Source: an uncultured Collinsella sp.
Lineage (GTDB): Bacteria > Actinomycetota > Coriobacteriia > Coriobacteriales > Coriobacteriaceae
Direction of reading: 5' to 3'
Assembly: GCA_900549745.1 (NCBI GenBank)
Contig: URPJ01000004.1
Location: forward strand, 77,635 to 141,634
DNA: 64,000 bases
The notes beneath the pieces are model-generated. The model was given only the letters and a program-made list of their open reading frames with translations. It was not told where the DNA came from and searched no databases. Positions 25,578 to 32,909 of the stretch are shown here, piece after piece; within the stretch, counting starts at the first letter, position 1, and each line of letters starts with the position of its first letter. A program made the translations under genes and the position numbers.

Positions 25578-26465
25578 CTATGAGCGGGGTGCAGAGATCG
25601 GCTCCCATGCAATAAACGCCCAACGAACCTTGCGGACATGATCGAGCATGTAGCGCCCCTGCGGCACGCCCTTGGAGCCCGGCTCGCCGGCATGGGGGTT
25701 CTCAATCATGTGTTGAGCGATATAGTCGCGCAGGCGGTCGATCTTATCCTCATTGCCATGTTCGAGCATACGGGAAAAATCCGCCACACCTGCCTCAAGG
25801 CTATCGAAGGTGTCGCGGCGGGGTGATTCAAAATACGTGACCTGCGGCAACGCACCCATCTGAATGAGGATGTTGAAGGCGTACACAAAGCCATTACTGC
25901 AGGTAACCGAGGCGCCGATGGCGTTCATCACGTGCAGGTCATAGCGCGGGCTGGAGTTGGCGACCATCGTAACGGCACAACGCCGGCGAGCCGTGCAGTC
26001 GAGCTTGGCAAGCGCGCCTTTTAGGTTGGTCGTGGTGACAGAGCGACTGGCAAAGGCAACATCCACCGCTTTCGCGACCGGTCCAACCAAATCCCAATCA
26101 TCATCCCAAGCAAGCTCAAGCGGCGTAATATGATCTTCGAGCCCGTAATACTCAATGCCGGCATCAAGCGTGCCCAACATGGCAGGAGAGAAGTCGGCAG
26201 CAATCACGGAATGCCCAGCCTGAGCAAGCGGAATAGCAATCGACCCAGCCCCACACCCCATATCAAGCACCGACTCGCCGGGCTCAAGCGCCAACAGCTT
26301 TATAAAATCCCGAGCATAAGGGGCAGTCTCCAACGGCCGAAAATGCCGAGCCCGCTTATCCCACTCAAAAGAATCATCAGCCCGCCGCCGACCAGCCTGC
26401 AGACGCATCCATTCGCCATTCCAATCAGCAGCAAGCAGCTCAGAACGATTCTCCCCATCAACCAC
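25578..26465 (-). CDS. Class I SAM-dependent methyltransferase
   Basis: 295 residues from the GTG at 26465, chosen because AGGAGG lies 7 nt before it on the minus strand; the frame continues open to 26525 without a better start. Motif I is VLDMGCGAGSIAIPLA, followed by the acidic strand VIAADFSPAML that binds the ribose of SAM. The C-terminal half (FDSLEAGVADFSRMLEH, RYMLDHVRKVRWAFIAWEP) resembles small-molecule methyltransferases, sometimes seen near metal or cofactor loci. The substrate is unknown. The inverted-repeat element at 26631 lies upstream. Confidence 0.85.
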   Translation of the reverse strand: MVDGENRSELLAADWNGEWMRLQAGRRRADDSFEWDKRARHFRPLETAPYARDFIKLLALEPGESVLDMGCGAGSIAIPLAQAGHSVIAADFSPAMLGTLDAGIEYYGLEDHITPLELAWDDDWDLVGPVAKAVDVAFASRSVTTTNLKGALAKLDCTARRRCAVTMVANSSPRYDLHVMNAIGASVTCSNGFVYAFNILIQMGALPQVTYFESPRRDTFDSLEAGVADFSRMLEHGNEDKIDRLRDYIAQHMIENPHAGEPGSKGVPQGRYMLDHVRKVRWAFIAWEPISAPRS

Positions 26466-26630
26466 GGGCCAACCTCCTAGCAACAAAAAAGCGACTCCCC
26501 CAAAAAGAAGAGCCGCAACCAGCATATATCAGAAAGAACCGATCCAACGCCAAACCGCCATACCAGCAAAGTAGGGCAGAAGCGAAGCGACTGCCAAAGG
26601 GATAGAACCCAACCGAGGTCCCGTTGTGCG

Positions 26631-26764
26631 GGAGCCCCGGGGAGGGCAAATATATAAGGTCGATCGCGAGTTCCGCACGAGCCGGAGAGCACTTAATGTG
26701 CTCTCCGTGCGAGTCAGGACTGTCCGAGCAGGCGACCTTATATATTTGCCCTCCCCGGGGCTCC
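26631..26764 (-). repeat. Nested-hairpin intergenic element, copy 2
   Basis: The outer arms (26631-26662 and 26733-26764) are a perfect 32-bp inverted repeat. The inner stem GGAGAGCAC/GTGCTCTCC (26684-26692 with 26698-26706) and the flanking motifs ACAGTCCTG and GTGCGGAACTC, read on the minus strand, align with the element at 11130-11260. The arms share only the GGAGCCCCGG end with copy 1; the inner part is AT-rich here and GC-rich there, yet both are fully paired. It lies 17 bp after the UPF0210 stop in sense orientation. The rest of 26466-26781 shows nothing else. Confidence 0.82.
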
Positions 26765-26781
26765 TCGCCAGTCCCCCTCAG

Positions 26782-28146
26782 CTAGTTCTTCAGCGAGTTC
26801 AGCGGTGCCGGGAAGCGTCCGCCGCGGTGGGCAAGCACGGTGCCGGCGTTGGGGTTCACCGGCATGATGGGCGCACGGCCGAACAGGCCGCCATACTCGA
26901 CGCAGTCGCCCACGCCCTTGCCGATAGCGGGAATCACGCGGACGGCCGTGGTCTTGTTGTTGATGACGCCGATGGCCATCTCGTCGGCGATGATGCCGGC
27001 GATGGTCTCGACCGGGGTGTCGCCGGGGATGGCGATCATGTCCAGGCCGACGGAGCACACGCAGGTCATGGCCTCGAGCTTCTCGAGCGAAAGCGCACCG
27101 GCCTCGACGGCGGCGATCATGCCGGCATCCTCGGACACGGGGATAAAGGCGCCCGAGAGGCCGCCCACGCTGGAGCTGGCCATGACGCCGCCCTTCTTGA
27201 CGGCATCGTTGAGCATGGCGAGCGCGCAGGTCGTGCCCGGGCCGCCGCAGGTGCCCACGCCGATGATCTCGAGGATGCGGGCAACGGAGTCGCCGATGGC
27301 AGGCGTGGGAGCCAGCGACAGGTCGACGATGCCCTTCTCGACACCCAGGCGATGGGCGGCCTCGCGGCTCATGAGCTCGCCGGCACGGGTGATCTTAAAG
27401 GCGGTCTGCTTGATTTTCTCGGCAACCTCCATCATCGATGCGGAGTCGGGGAGCGTCTCCAGGGCTGCGGCCATAACGCCGGGGCCCGAGACGCCTACGT
27501 TGATGACGGCGTCGGCCTCGCCACCGCCGTGGACGGCGCCCGCCATAAACGGGGAGTCCTCGACCATGTTGGCGAAGCAGACGAACTTGGAGGCGCCAAC
27601 GGAATCCTGGTCGGCCGTGAGCTTGGCGGCATCGATGATGGTCTGGGCGGCCATGAGCACGGCATCCATGTTGATACCGGCGCGCAGGCTGGCGACGTTG
27701 ACGCTGGAGCAGACGCGGCTCGTGGTGGCGAGCGCCTGGGGGATGGACTGGATGACGCGGCGGTCGGCGTCGCCGATGCCCTTCTGGACGAGTGCGGAGA
27801 AGCCGCCCAGGTAATCGATGCCGAGCGTCTCGGCCGCGCGGTCGAGGGCATGCGCGATGGGGGTGAGGTCCTCATCCTTGCAGCACGCGGCGATCTGCGC
27901 CACCGGGGTGACGGAAACGCGCTTGTTGACGATGGGGATACCGTACTCGCGCTCGAGGTTCTCGGCGGTCTCGACCAGATGCTCAGCCGTGTGCGTCACG
28001 TGGTCGTAGATCTTCGTGCACATGCGGTCGAGGTTCTCGTCACCGCAACCCATGAGCGAAACACCCATGGTGATGGTCCTGATGTCGAGGTTCTGTTCCT
28101 CAACCATGCCGCGGGTTTCCGCGATTTCTGCGGGCGTGATCGCCAT
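26782..28146 (-). CDS. UPF0210 / PFL family protein
   Basis: 454 residues from the ATG at 28146, which has AGGAGC upstream; this start gives the usual MAITPAEIAETRGMVEEQNLDIRTITMGVSL. The family is highly conserved in anaerobes and is often encoded next to an ACT-domain protein, which is not seen here. Motifs such as NVGVSGPGV and VGTCGGPGTTCAL are Gly-rich and may bind a nucleotide or cofactor. The fold is distantly related to pyruvate formate-lyase-like proteins and the biochemical role is not established. It is the last gene of the minus-strand methionine gene run, 109 bp after metH. Confidence 0.88.
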   Translation of the reverse strand: MAITPAEIAETRGMVEEQNLDIRTITMGVSLMGCGDENLDRMCTKIYDHVTHTAEHLVETAENLEREYGIPIVNKRVSVTPVAQIAACCKDEDLTPIAHALDRAAETLGIDYLGGFSALVQKGIGDADRRVIQSIPQALATTSRVCSSVNVASLRAGINMDAVLMAAQTIIDAAKLTADQDSVGASKFVCFANMVEDSPFMAGAVHGGGEADAVINVGVSGPGVMAAALETLPDSASMMEVAEKIKQTAFKITRAGELMSREAAHRLGVEKGIVDLSLAPTPAIGDSVARILEIIGVGTCGGPGTTCALAMLNDAVKKGGVMASSSVGGLSGAFIPVSEDAGMIAAVEAGALSLEKLEAMTCVCSVGLDMIAIPGDTPVETIAGIIADEMAIGVINNKTTAVRVIPAIGKGVGDCVEYGGLFGRAPIMPVNPNAGTVLAHRGGRFPAPLNSLKN

Positions 28147-28191
28147 CCTTGCGCTCCTATCTGCCAAAACGAGCATAGTCTTATCTATTCT

Positions 28192-28229
28192 AACGTGCCG
28201 CACGTGCCAAGTGGCGCGTGCGGCACGTT
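28192..28229. terminator. Long hairpin between metH and the UPF0210 gene
   Basis: A 17-bp stem with one mismatch or wobble (28192-28208 with 28213-28229). GTTTTGG follows on the plus strand, so the T-tract does not favour the minus-strand genes. It could attenuate transcription between metH and the downstream gene. Confidence 0.5.
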
Positions 28230-28254
28230 TTGGTGCTCGGTTGTTTCCGTTGTG

Positions 28255-30813
28255 TTACTGCCCAAAGACCTCTTCGGCGATGCGAGCGCTTTCGGCGGCG
28301 TCCTTGGCGTAGTAGTCCGCGCCGATCTGCTTGGCGTATTCGGGGGTGAGTACGGCGCCGCCCACGATGATCTTGACGCCCGGCACCTCGGCATGAAGCA
28401 GCTTGATGGTCTCTTCCATGGCGACGACCGTGGTAGTCATAAGCGCCGAGAGGCCGACGAGCTTAATGTCACGCTCCTGCACGGTCTTGAGCACCTCTTG
28501 CGGGTCGACGTCGCGGCCTAGGTCAAAGACGGTGTAGCCGTAGTTATCGAGCAGCATTTTGACGATGTTCTTACCGATGTCGTGGATATCGCCTTTAACG
28601 GTGGCCACGCAGATCTTGCCCTTGTCAGCAATCTCGCCGGCGGGCATCAGGCGTTTGATGGTATCGAAGCCCACGCGCGCGGCTTCGGCCGAGGCCATGA
28701 GCTGCGGCAGGAAGAACTTGCCCTGGTCAAAGAGGACGCCGACCTCGTCGAGGGCGGGGATAAAGTGATTGTTGATGAGGTCCATAGCGTCGTGGTCTGT
28801 CAGCAGACGCTCGGTCTCGGCAGCGATCTCGCCTTTGCGGCCCGAGACGACCATGTGGCGGATGGGGTCGTCGTTGCCGTCGGTGCCGGCGGTGCTAGTA
28901 GCGGGCGCGGCGTCGGTCGATACTGCCTGAGCAGCTGCCGGGTTGGCGGCGATCTTGTACGGATCGGTCCAGCCGGCATAGCGCTCGATGTATCCGGTCG
29001 AGCCCTCGTCCTCAACGCTCAGGACGCGATAGCTGTAGACGGTATCCATAAAGCGCTTGGAGCCCGGGTTCATGATGGGGGCGTCCAGGCCCGCGCCAAA
29101 GGCGGCGGCCAAAAAGACCGAACCCAGCAGCGGGCGGGCAGGCAGGCCAAAGCTGATGTTCGACACGCCGAGCGCACATTTGACGCCCAGGCGCTCCTTG
29201 CACAGGGACATGGCGCGCAGGATCTGCTCGGCCTGGCGCTGGTTGGTCGAGGCGGTCATGACCAGGCAGTCGATGAGGATGCGGTCCGGGCCGATGCCGT
29301 AGCGGGCGGCCTCGGCCACGATGTGCTCGGCGATGGCGAAGCGGGCCTCGGCGGTATCGGGGATGCCGCCTTCGTCGAGCGTAAGGCCGACAACGTTGGT
29401 GCCGTAGTGGGCGACCAGCGGAAAGATCTCATCCATGATCTGCTGCTTGCCGTTGACCGAGTTGATGATGGGCTTGCCGGCGTAGCGGCGCACGGCGGCC
29501 TCGACGGCTGCGGGGTCGGTGGAGTCGATCTGCAGCGGCAGCAGCGTGGAGCCCTGGAGCTGCTCGGTGGCCTGTTGGATGATCTTGACCTCGTCGATCT
29601 CGGGCAGGCCCACGTTGACGTCCAGGATGTCGGCGCCCTGTTCCTGCTGGCTGATGCCCTGGCTCACGACGTAGTCCAGGTCGCCGTCGCGCAGGGCCTG
29701 CTGCAGGCGCTTTTTGCCGGTGGGGTTGATGCGCTCGCCGATGACGGCGATCTTGTGGCCGTCGCAGGGAAGGTCCACGACCGTTTGGGCGCTCGTGACC
29801 GACATGCTGGGCTTGCGGCGGCGCGGGCTGGGCGTGTGGTTGTCGATAAGCGTGCGCAAGGCCGCCATGTGCGCCGGCGTGGTGCCGCAGCAACCGCCCA
29901 CGACGCTCACGCCGTCGGCGATCATGCCGGCGACGGCCTCGGCGTATTCGGGGGCTTGGATATCAAAGACGGTGTTGCCGTCGTCGTCTACATGGGGGAG
30001 TCCTGCATTAGCCTGCACCATAACGGGCTTGTCGGTAACGGTGAGCATACGTGCGGCGAGTCCTCGGAGCTCGGCCGGTCCTTGGCTGCAGTTGATGCCC
30101 AAAACGTCGGCACCGATGGCGTCGAGCGTGATGGCGGCGACCTCGGGGCTCGTTCCTAGGAAGGTACGGCCGTCTTCCTCAAAGGTCATGGTGGCAAAGA
30201 CGGGCAGGTCGGAGTTCTCGCGGCAGGCGAGGACAGCCGCCTTGATCTCGGCCAGGTCGGTCATGGTCTCGATAATAAAGAGGTCCACGCCCGCATCGAC
30301 GCCTGCGCGCACCTCCTCGGCAAAGAGGTCGTAGGCCTCGTCGAAGCTGAGGGTGCCCAGGGGGCGAAGCAGCGCGCCGATGGGGCCGATATCGCCGGCG
30401 ACGTAGCGGGCGCCGGCCTCGCGGGCACAGGCGACGGCCGCGGCAAAGACGTCTGCCACGGTGGCGGCACCGTCGAGCTTGTGGGCGTTGGCGCCAAAGG
30501 TGTTGGCGGTGATCACGTCGCAGCCGGCCTCGACATATTGACGTTGGATATCAGTGATAACCTGGGGTTCCTCAAAGTTGAGCAGCTCGGGCAGGGCGCC
30601 CGCCTTCATACCAGCGGCCTGCAACATGGTGCCCATGCCGCCGTCGAACAGCAAGTGCCCCGTGCCCTCGATGGCGGCGCGCAGGCGATCGTCCTTAATG
30701 CGCAGATCGTCGATCGTGCGCGTCTTGTACGTGGCACCGTTGCGACGTGCGGCATCAACGGGTGCCGCCAATGCAGTGCCGTCAGAATCATGAGTGATAA
30801 GCGGAGTAAACAT
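28255..30813 (-). CDS. metH: Cobalamin-dependent methionine synthase lacking the reactivation domain
   Basis: 852 residues, against about 1,230 for the E. coli enzyme. In order: the homocysteine-binding barrel with its zinc cysteines (INCSQGP and GGCCGT, about residues 40-330), the pterin-binding barrel (VIGERINPTGKK to ALGVSNISFGLPAR, about 355-620), the B12 cap and the B12-binding domain with the base-off motif DIHDIGKN. It ends directly after the B12 domain. The missing SAM-dependent reactivation domain is encoded by the separate gene 10 bp upstream (30823-31611). It transfers the methyl group of methyl-THF, made by MetF, to homocysteine. AGGAGC precedes the ATG. Confidence 0.95.
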   Translation of the reverse strand: MFTPLITHDSDGTALAAPVDAARRNGATYKTRTIDDLRIKDDRLRAAIEGTGHLLFDGGMGTMLQAAGMKAGALPELLNFEEPQVITDIQRQYVEAGCDVITANTFGANAHKLDGAATVADVFAAAVACAREAGARYVAGDIGPIGALLRPLGTLSFDEAYDLFAEEVRAGVDAGVDLFIIETMTDLAEIKAAVLACRENSDLPVFATMTFEEDGRTFLGTSPEVAAITLDAIGADVLGINCSQGPAELRGLAARMLTVTDKPVMVQANAGLPHVDDDGNTVFDIQAPEYAEAVAGMIADGVSVVGGCCGTTPAHMAALRTLIDNHTPSPRRRKPSMSVTSAQTVVDLPCDGHKIAVIGERINPTGKKRLQQALRDGDLDYVVSQGISQQEQGADILDVNVGLPEIDEVKIIQQATEQLQGSTLLPLQIDSTDPAAVEAAVRRYAGKPIINSVNGKQQIMDEIFPLVAHYGTNVVGLTLDEGGIPDTAEARFAIAEHIVAEAARYGIGPDRILIDCLVMTASTNQRQAEQILRAMSLCKERLGVKCALGVSNISFGLPARPLLGSVFLAAAFGAGLDAPIMNPGSKRFMDTVYSYRVLSVEDEGSTGYIERYAGWTDPYKIAANPAAAQAVSTDAAPATSTAGTDGNDDPIRHMVVSGRKGEIAAETERLLTDHDAMDLINNHFIPALDEVGVLFDQGKFFLPQLMASAEAARVGFDTIKRLMPAGEIADKGKICVATVKGDIHDIGKNIVKMLLDNYGYTVFDLGRDVDPQEVLKTVQERDIKLVGLSALMTTTVVAMEETIKLLHAEVPGVKIIVGGAVLTPEYAKQIGADYYAKDAAESARIAEEVFGQ

Positions 30814-30822
30814 CGGGGGCTC

Positions 30823-31611
30823 CTAATGGCTGGAATAGCAGGTGGTGTGGGCGGCGCGGAAGCGGCAGTGTTCGCGCATGCGGCAGATATTGCAGGTGGG
30901 GCGGCTCTGGGCGTCGTGGACCTCGCCGTCGAATAGGCCGATCACCGCGGTCACGCTTTTGGTGGGCATGAGCAGGCTGGTGGGTGTGACGGTAAGCCCG
31001 ATGAGCCGCGTGGCGTTGAGCGCATTGACGATCGAGCGCTGGGCCGAGAGCGGGCAGTCGCCATAGCCGGGACTGAAGCGCCAGTTGCCGGCGAGCCCGT
31101 GTGTGGCGGCGTCCGTCTTGACCTGCTGGTCCATTTGCTCAACGGCGGCTTCCACGTAGGCGGAGCACGCGGCGTCGAGCACGGCGCCCTCCAGGGGATG
31201 TTGGGCTCCCGTGGTGCGCAGGCGACGCTCGGTGTCCATGCCGAGGGTGCACGCCATGAGTGCGGCAAAGCGGGCGTCCTTAAGATGACGATAGATATCG
31301 CGACCTCGCAGCTCAACGTTGGTGCCAACCAGACGGATGCAAGGCTTGCCCTGCTCGTCCACGCCCGTGGCATCGATGGCAAATACGCGGCGCACGCCAC
31401 GGGGCTCAATGTCCAGTTCCAGACGTTCAACGACAAGCTCAATACGTCGTGACAGTTCGGGCTCAATCTGCTGGCCGCCGTAACCCAGATACCGCAGCAT
31501 CTCGGCACGGTCGACACGGGGATGGTGCGCAGCATCGACACGGTAAAGCGCCGGCGACGCAAGGTCGGCCGGCACTTCGACAGCGGTTGTATCGATGTGC
31601 GGTTTTTCCAT
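30823..31611 (-). CDS. Stand-alone methionine synthase activation-domain protein
   Basis: 262 residues from the ATG at 31611, which overlaps the metF stop by 1 bp. The central motif RFSPGYGDCPLSAQ followed by IGLTVTPTSLLMPTKSVTAVIGL is the SAM-binding signature of the MetH reactivation domain. The C-terminal tail adds CNICRMREHC, a cysteine cluster not found in the E. coli domain, which may hold a metal or iron-sulfur centre. It should re-methylate oxidised cob(II)alamin in the neighbouring short MetH using SAM and an electron donor. An N-terminal helical segment of about 90 residues precedes the core. Confidence 0.88.
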   Translation of the reverse strand: MEKPHIDTTAVEVPADLASPALYRVDAAHHPRVDRAEMLRYLGYGGQQIEPELSRRIELVVERLELDIEPRGVRRVFAIDATGVDEQGKPCIRLVGTNVELRGRDIYRHLKDARFAALMACTLGMDTERRLRTTGAQHPLEGAVLDAACSAYVEAAVEQMDQQVKTDAATHGLAGNWRFSPGYGDCPLSAQRSIVNALNATRLIGLTVTPTSLLMPTKSVTAVIGLFDGEVHDAQSRPTCNICRMREHCRFRAAHTTCYSSH

Positions 31612-32483
31612 TACCCCAGGCGCTCCATAATGGTCGCGGCGATCGCAGGACGGTTCATAGTGTACAGGTGCAGGCCGTCGGCGCCGTGCTCCTTGAGGTC
31701 GCAAAGCTGGCGGGCTGCATAATCTACACCAGCTGCCTGCAGGCTCTCGGGGTCATTCTCGTACTTGGCGAGAATCTTGATGACGGGGGAGGGCAGCGAC
31801 GCGCCGCACATAAAGACCATGCGGCTGATCTGCGACTTGCCCATAAACGGCATGATGCCCGCGGTAATGGGCACGGTGATGCCGGCCTTGTCGGCAAGCT
31901 CGCGAAAACGGTAGAAGCACTCGTTATCAAAGAAGAGCTGCGTCACAAAGAAGCTCGCGCCGGCGTCCTGTTTTTGCTTGAGGTGTTCGACCGAGAGGTT
32001 GAGATCCTCACAGGCAATGTGGCCCTCGGGGTAGGCTGCGGCGCCCACGCAAAAGCCGGCGTCGACGAGCTCGGGGATGAGGTCGCGGGCGTAGGCGTAG
32101 TCCGAGGCGGGCTTGTCGTCCTCGGTCGCGCCGGCGGGAAGATCGCCGCGCAGGGCCAGTACATTTTCTACGCCGGCGGAGCGGTACTCGTCGATCTTGG
32201 CGGCGATATCGGCATGCGTGCGGCCAACGCAGGTGAGGTGTGCCACCGAGGGCGTATCGAATTCGCTCGTAATCATATGCGCGATGGGGGCGGTGGTGGC
32301 ACCGTTGCCCGAGCCGCCGGCCGAGCAGGTGACCGAGACAAAGCTCGGCGAAAGCTTGCACAGATTGCCTGCCACTTCGCGAGCCGTGTCGAGGGTGAGC
32401 TCGCCCTTGGGCGGGAACATCTCAAACGAAACGGGCGCAGTGCCCTGGGATGCTGCCTGCTTAAAAACCTCGTCGACGCGCAT
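31611..32483 (-). CDS. metF: 5,10-methylenetetrahydrofolate reductase
   Basis: 290 residues from the ATG at 32483, with GAGGAG upstream on the minus strand. The motif SFEMFPPKGE carries the catalytic Glu, SVTCSAGGSG follows, and HLTCVGRTHADI, LALRGDLPAG and FFVTQLFFDNECFYRF are all family hallmarks. It reduces methylene-THF to methyl-THF with FAD, supplying MetH two genes downstream. A candidate -10 (TAGAAT on the minus strand, 32527-32532) lies upstream. No SAM riboswitch is recognisable. Confidence 0.95.
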   Translation of the reverse strand: MRVDEVFKQAASQGTAPVSFEMFPPKGELTLDTAREVAGNLCKLSPSFVSVTCSAGGSGNGATTAPIAHMITSEFDTPSVAHLTCVGRTHADIAAKIDEYRSAGVENVLALRGDLPAGATEDDKPASDYAYARDLIPELVDAGFCVGAAAYPEGHIACEDLNLSVEHLKQKQDAGASFFVTQLFFDNECFYRFRELADKAGITVPITAGIMPFMGKSQISRMVFMCGASLPSPVIKILAKYENDPESLQAAGVDYAARQLCDLKEHGADGLHLYTMNRPAIAATIMERLG

Positions 32484-32792
32484 ATCGTGCTCCTCTAGAT
32501 ACGTAATAGTGTGATGTGTTGTAAGGATTCTACAGCACCACTGTGTCACGGTGGAGTTTCACTTGTTATTCGGGGATACCAATCAAAGATGCCTTGCTAT
32601 CGGCTTTCTCTATAACAGAGCGGCTAATCTAGGCACGGACTATAAAGACTGGTATCTGATGCAAAATACCAGTTAATAGAGCTCCATCCCAAATTGACTA
32701 CCCTTAAACCATGGGGAGAGGTCTGCAATTTATGCAGTTGATTGGCTGTTGAGGGTGGCAACGCCGCCTCGATAGGGTAACCTCATTGATTG
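32484..32792. other. Divergent region between metF and glnN
   Basis: It holds the probable metF -10 (32527-32532, minus strand) and an 8-bp inverted repeat ACTGGTAT/ATACCAGT (32648-32655 with 32666-32673) of unknown role. It is AT-rich compared with the flanking genes. The glnN operator-like site begins at 32793. Confidence 0.45.
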
Positions 32793-32830
32793 GTTTCGCG
32801 ACAGCAACATAACGGTAATGTCGCGGAAAC
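32793..32830 (+). promoter_or_regulatory. GlnR-like binding array in the glnN promoter
   Basis: The sequence fits gTnAC-n6-GaAAC-n6-gTnAC-n6-GaAAC, the actinobacterial GlnR operator: GTTTC, GCAAC, GTAAT and GAAAC at 32793, 32804, 32815 and 32826, each 6 nt apart. Three of the four boxes have one mismatch. TTGATT (32786-32791) and CATAAC (32808-32813) could be the promoter, so the site would overlap it. The ends also form GCGACA/TGTCGC. Confidence 0.4.
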
Positions 32831-32909
32831 ACGGCGAGTCTAAGCTATGACTCGTTCGTTAGTAATCAACACCGCTTCTCACGCGGTGCCGATACGAAGG
32901 GAGTTCCGT

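Noticed and set aside
32484..32700. SAM or cobalamin riboswitch before metF
   Set aside because: Neither the SAM-I core nor a B12-box is recognisable on the minus strand.
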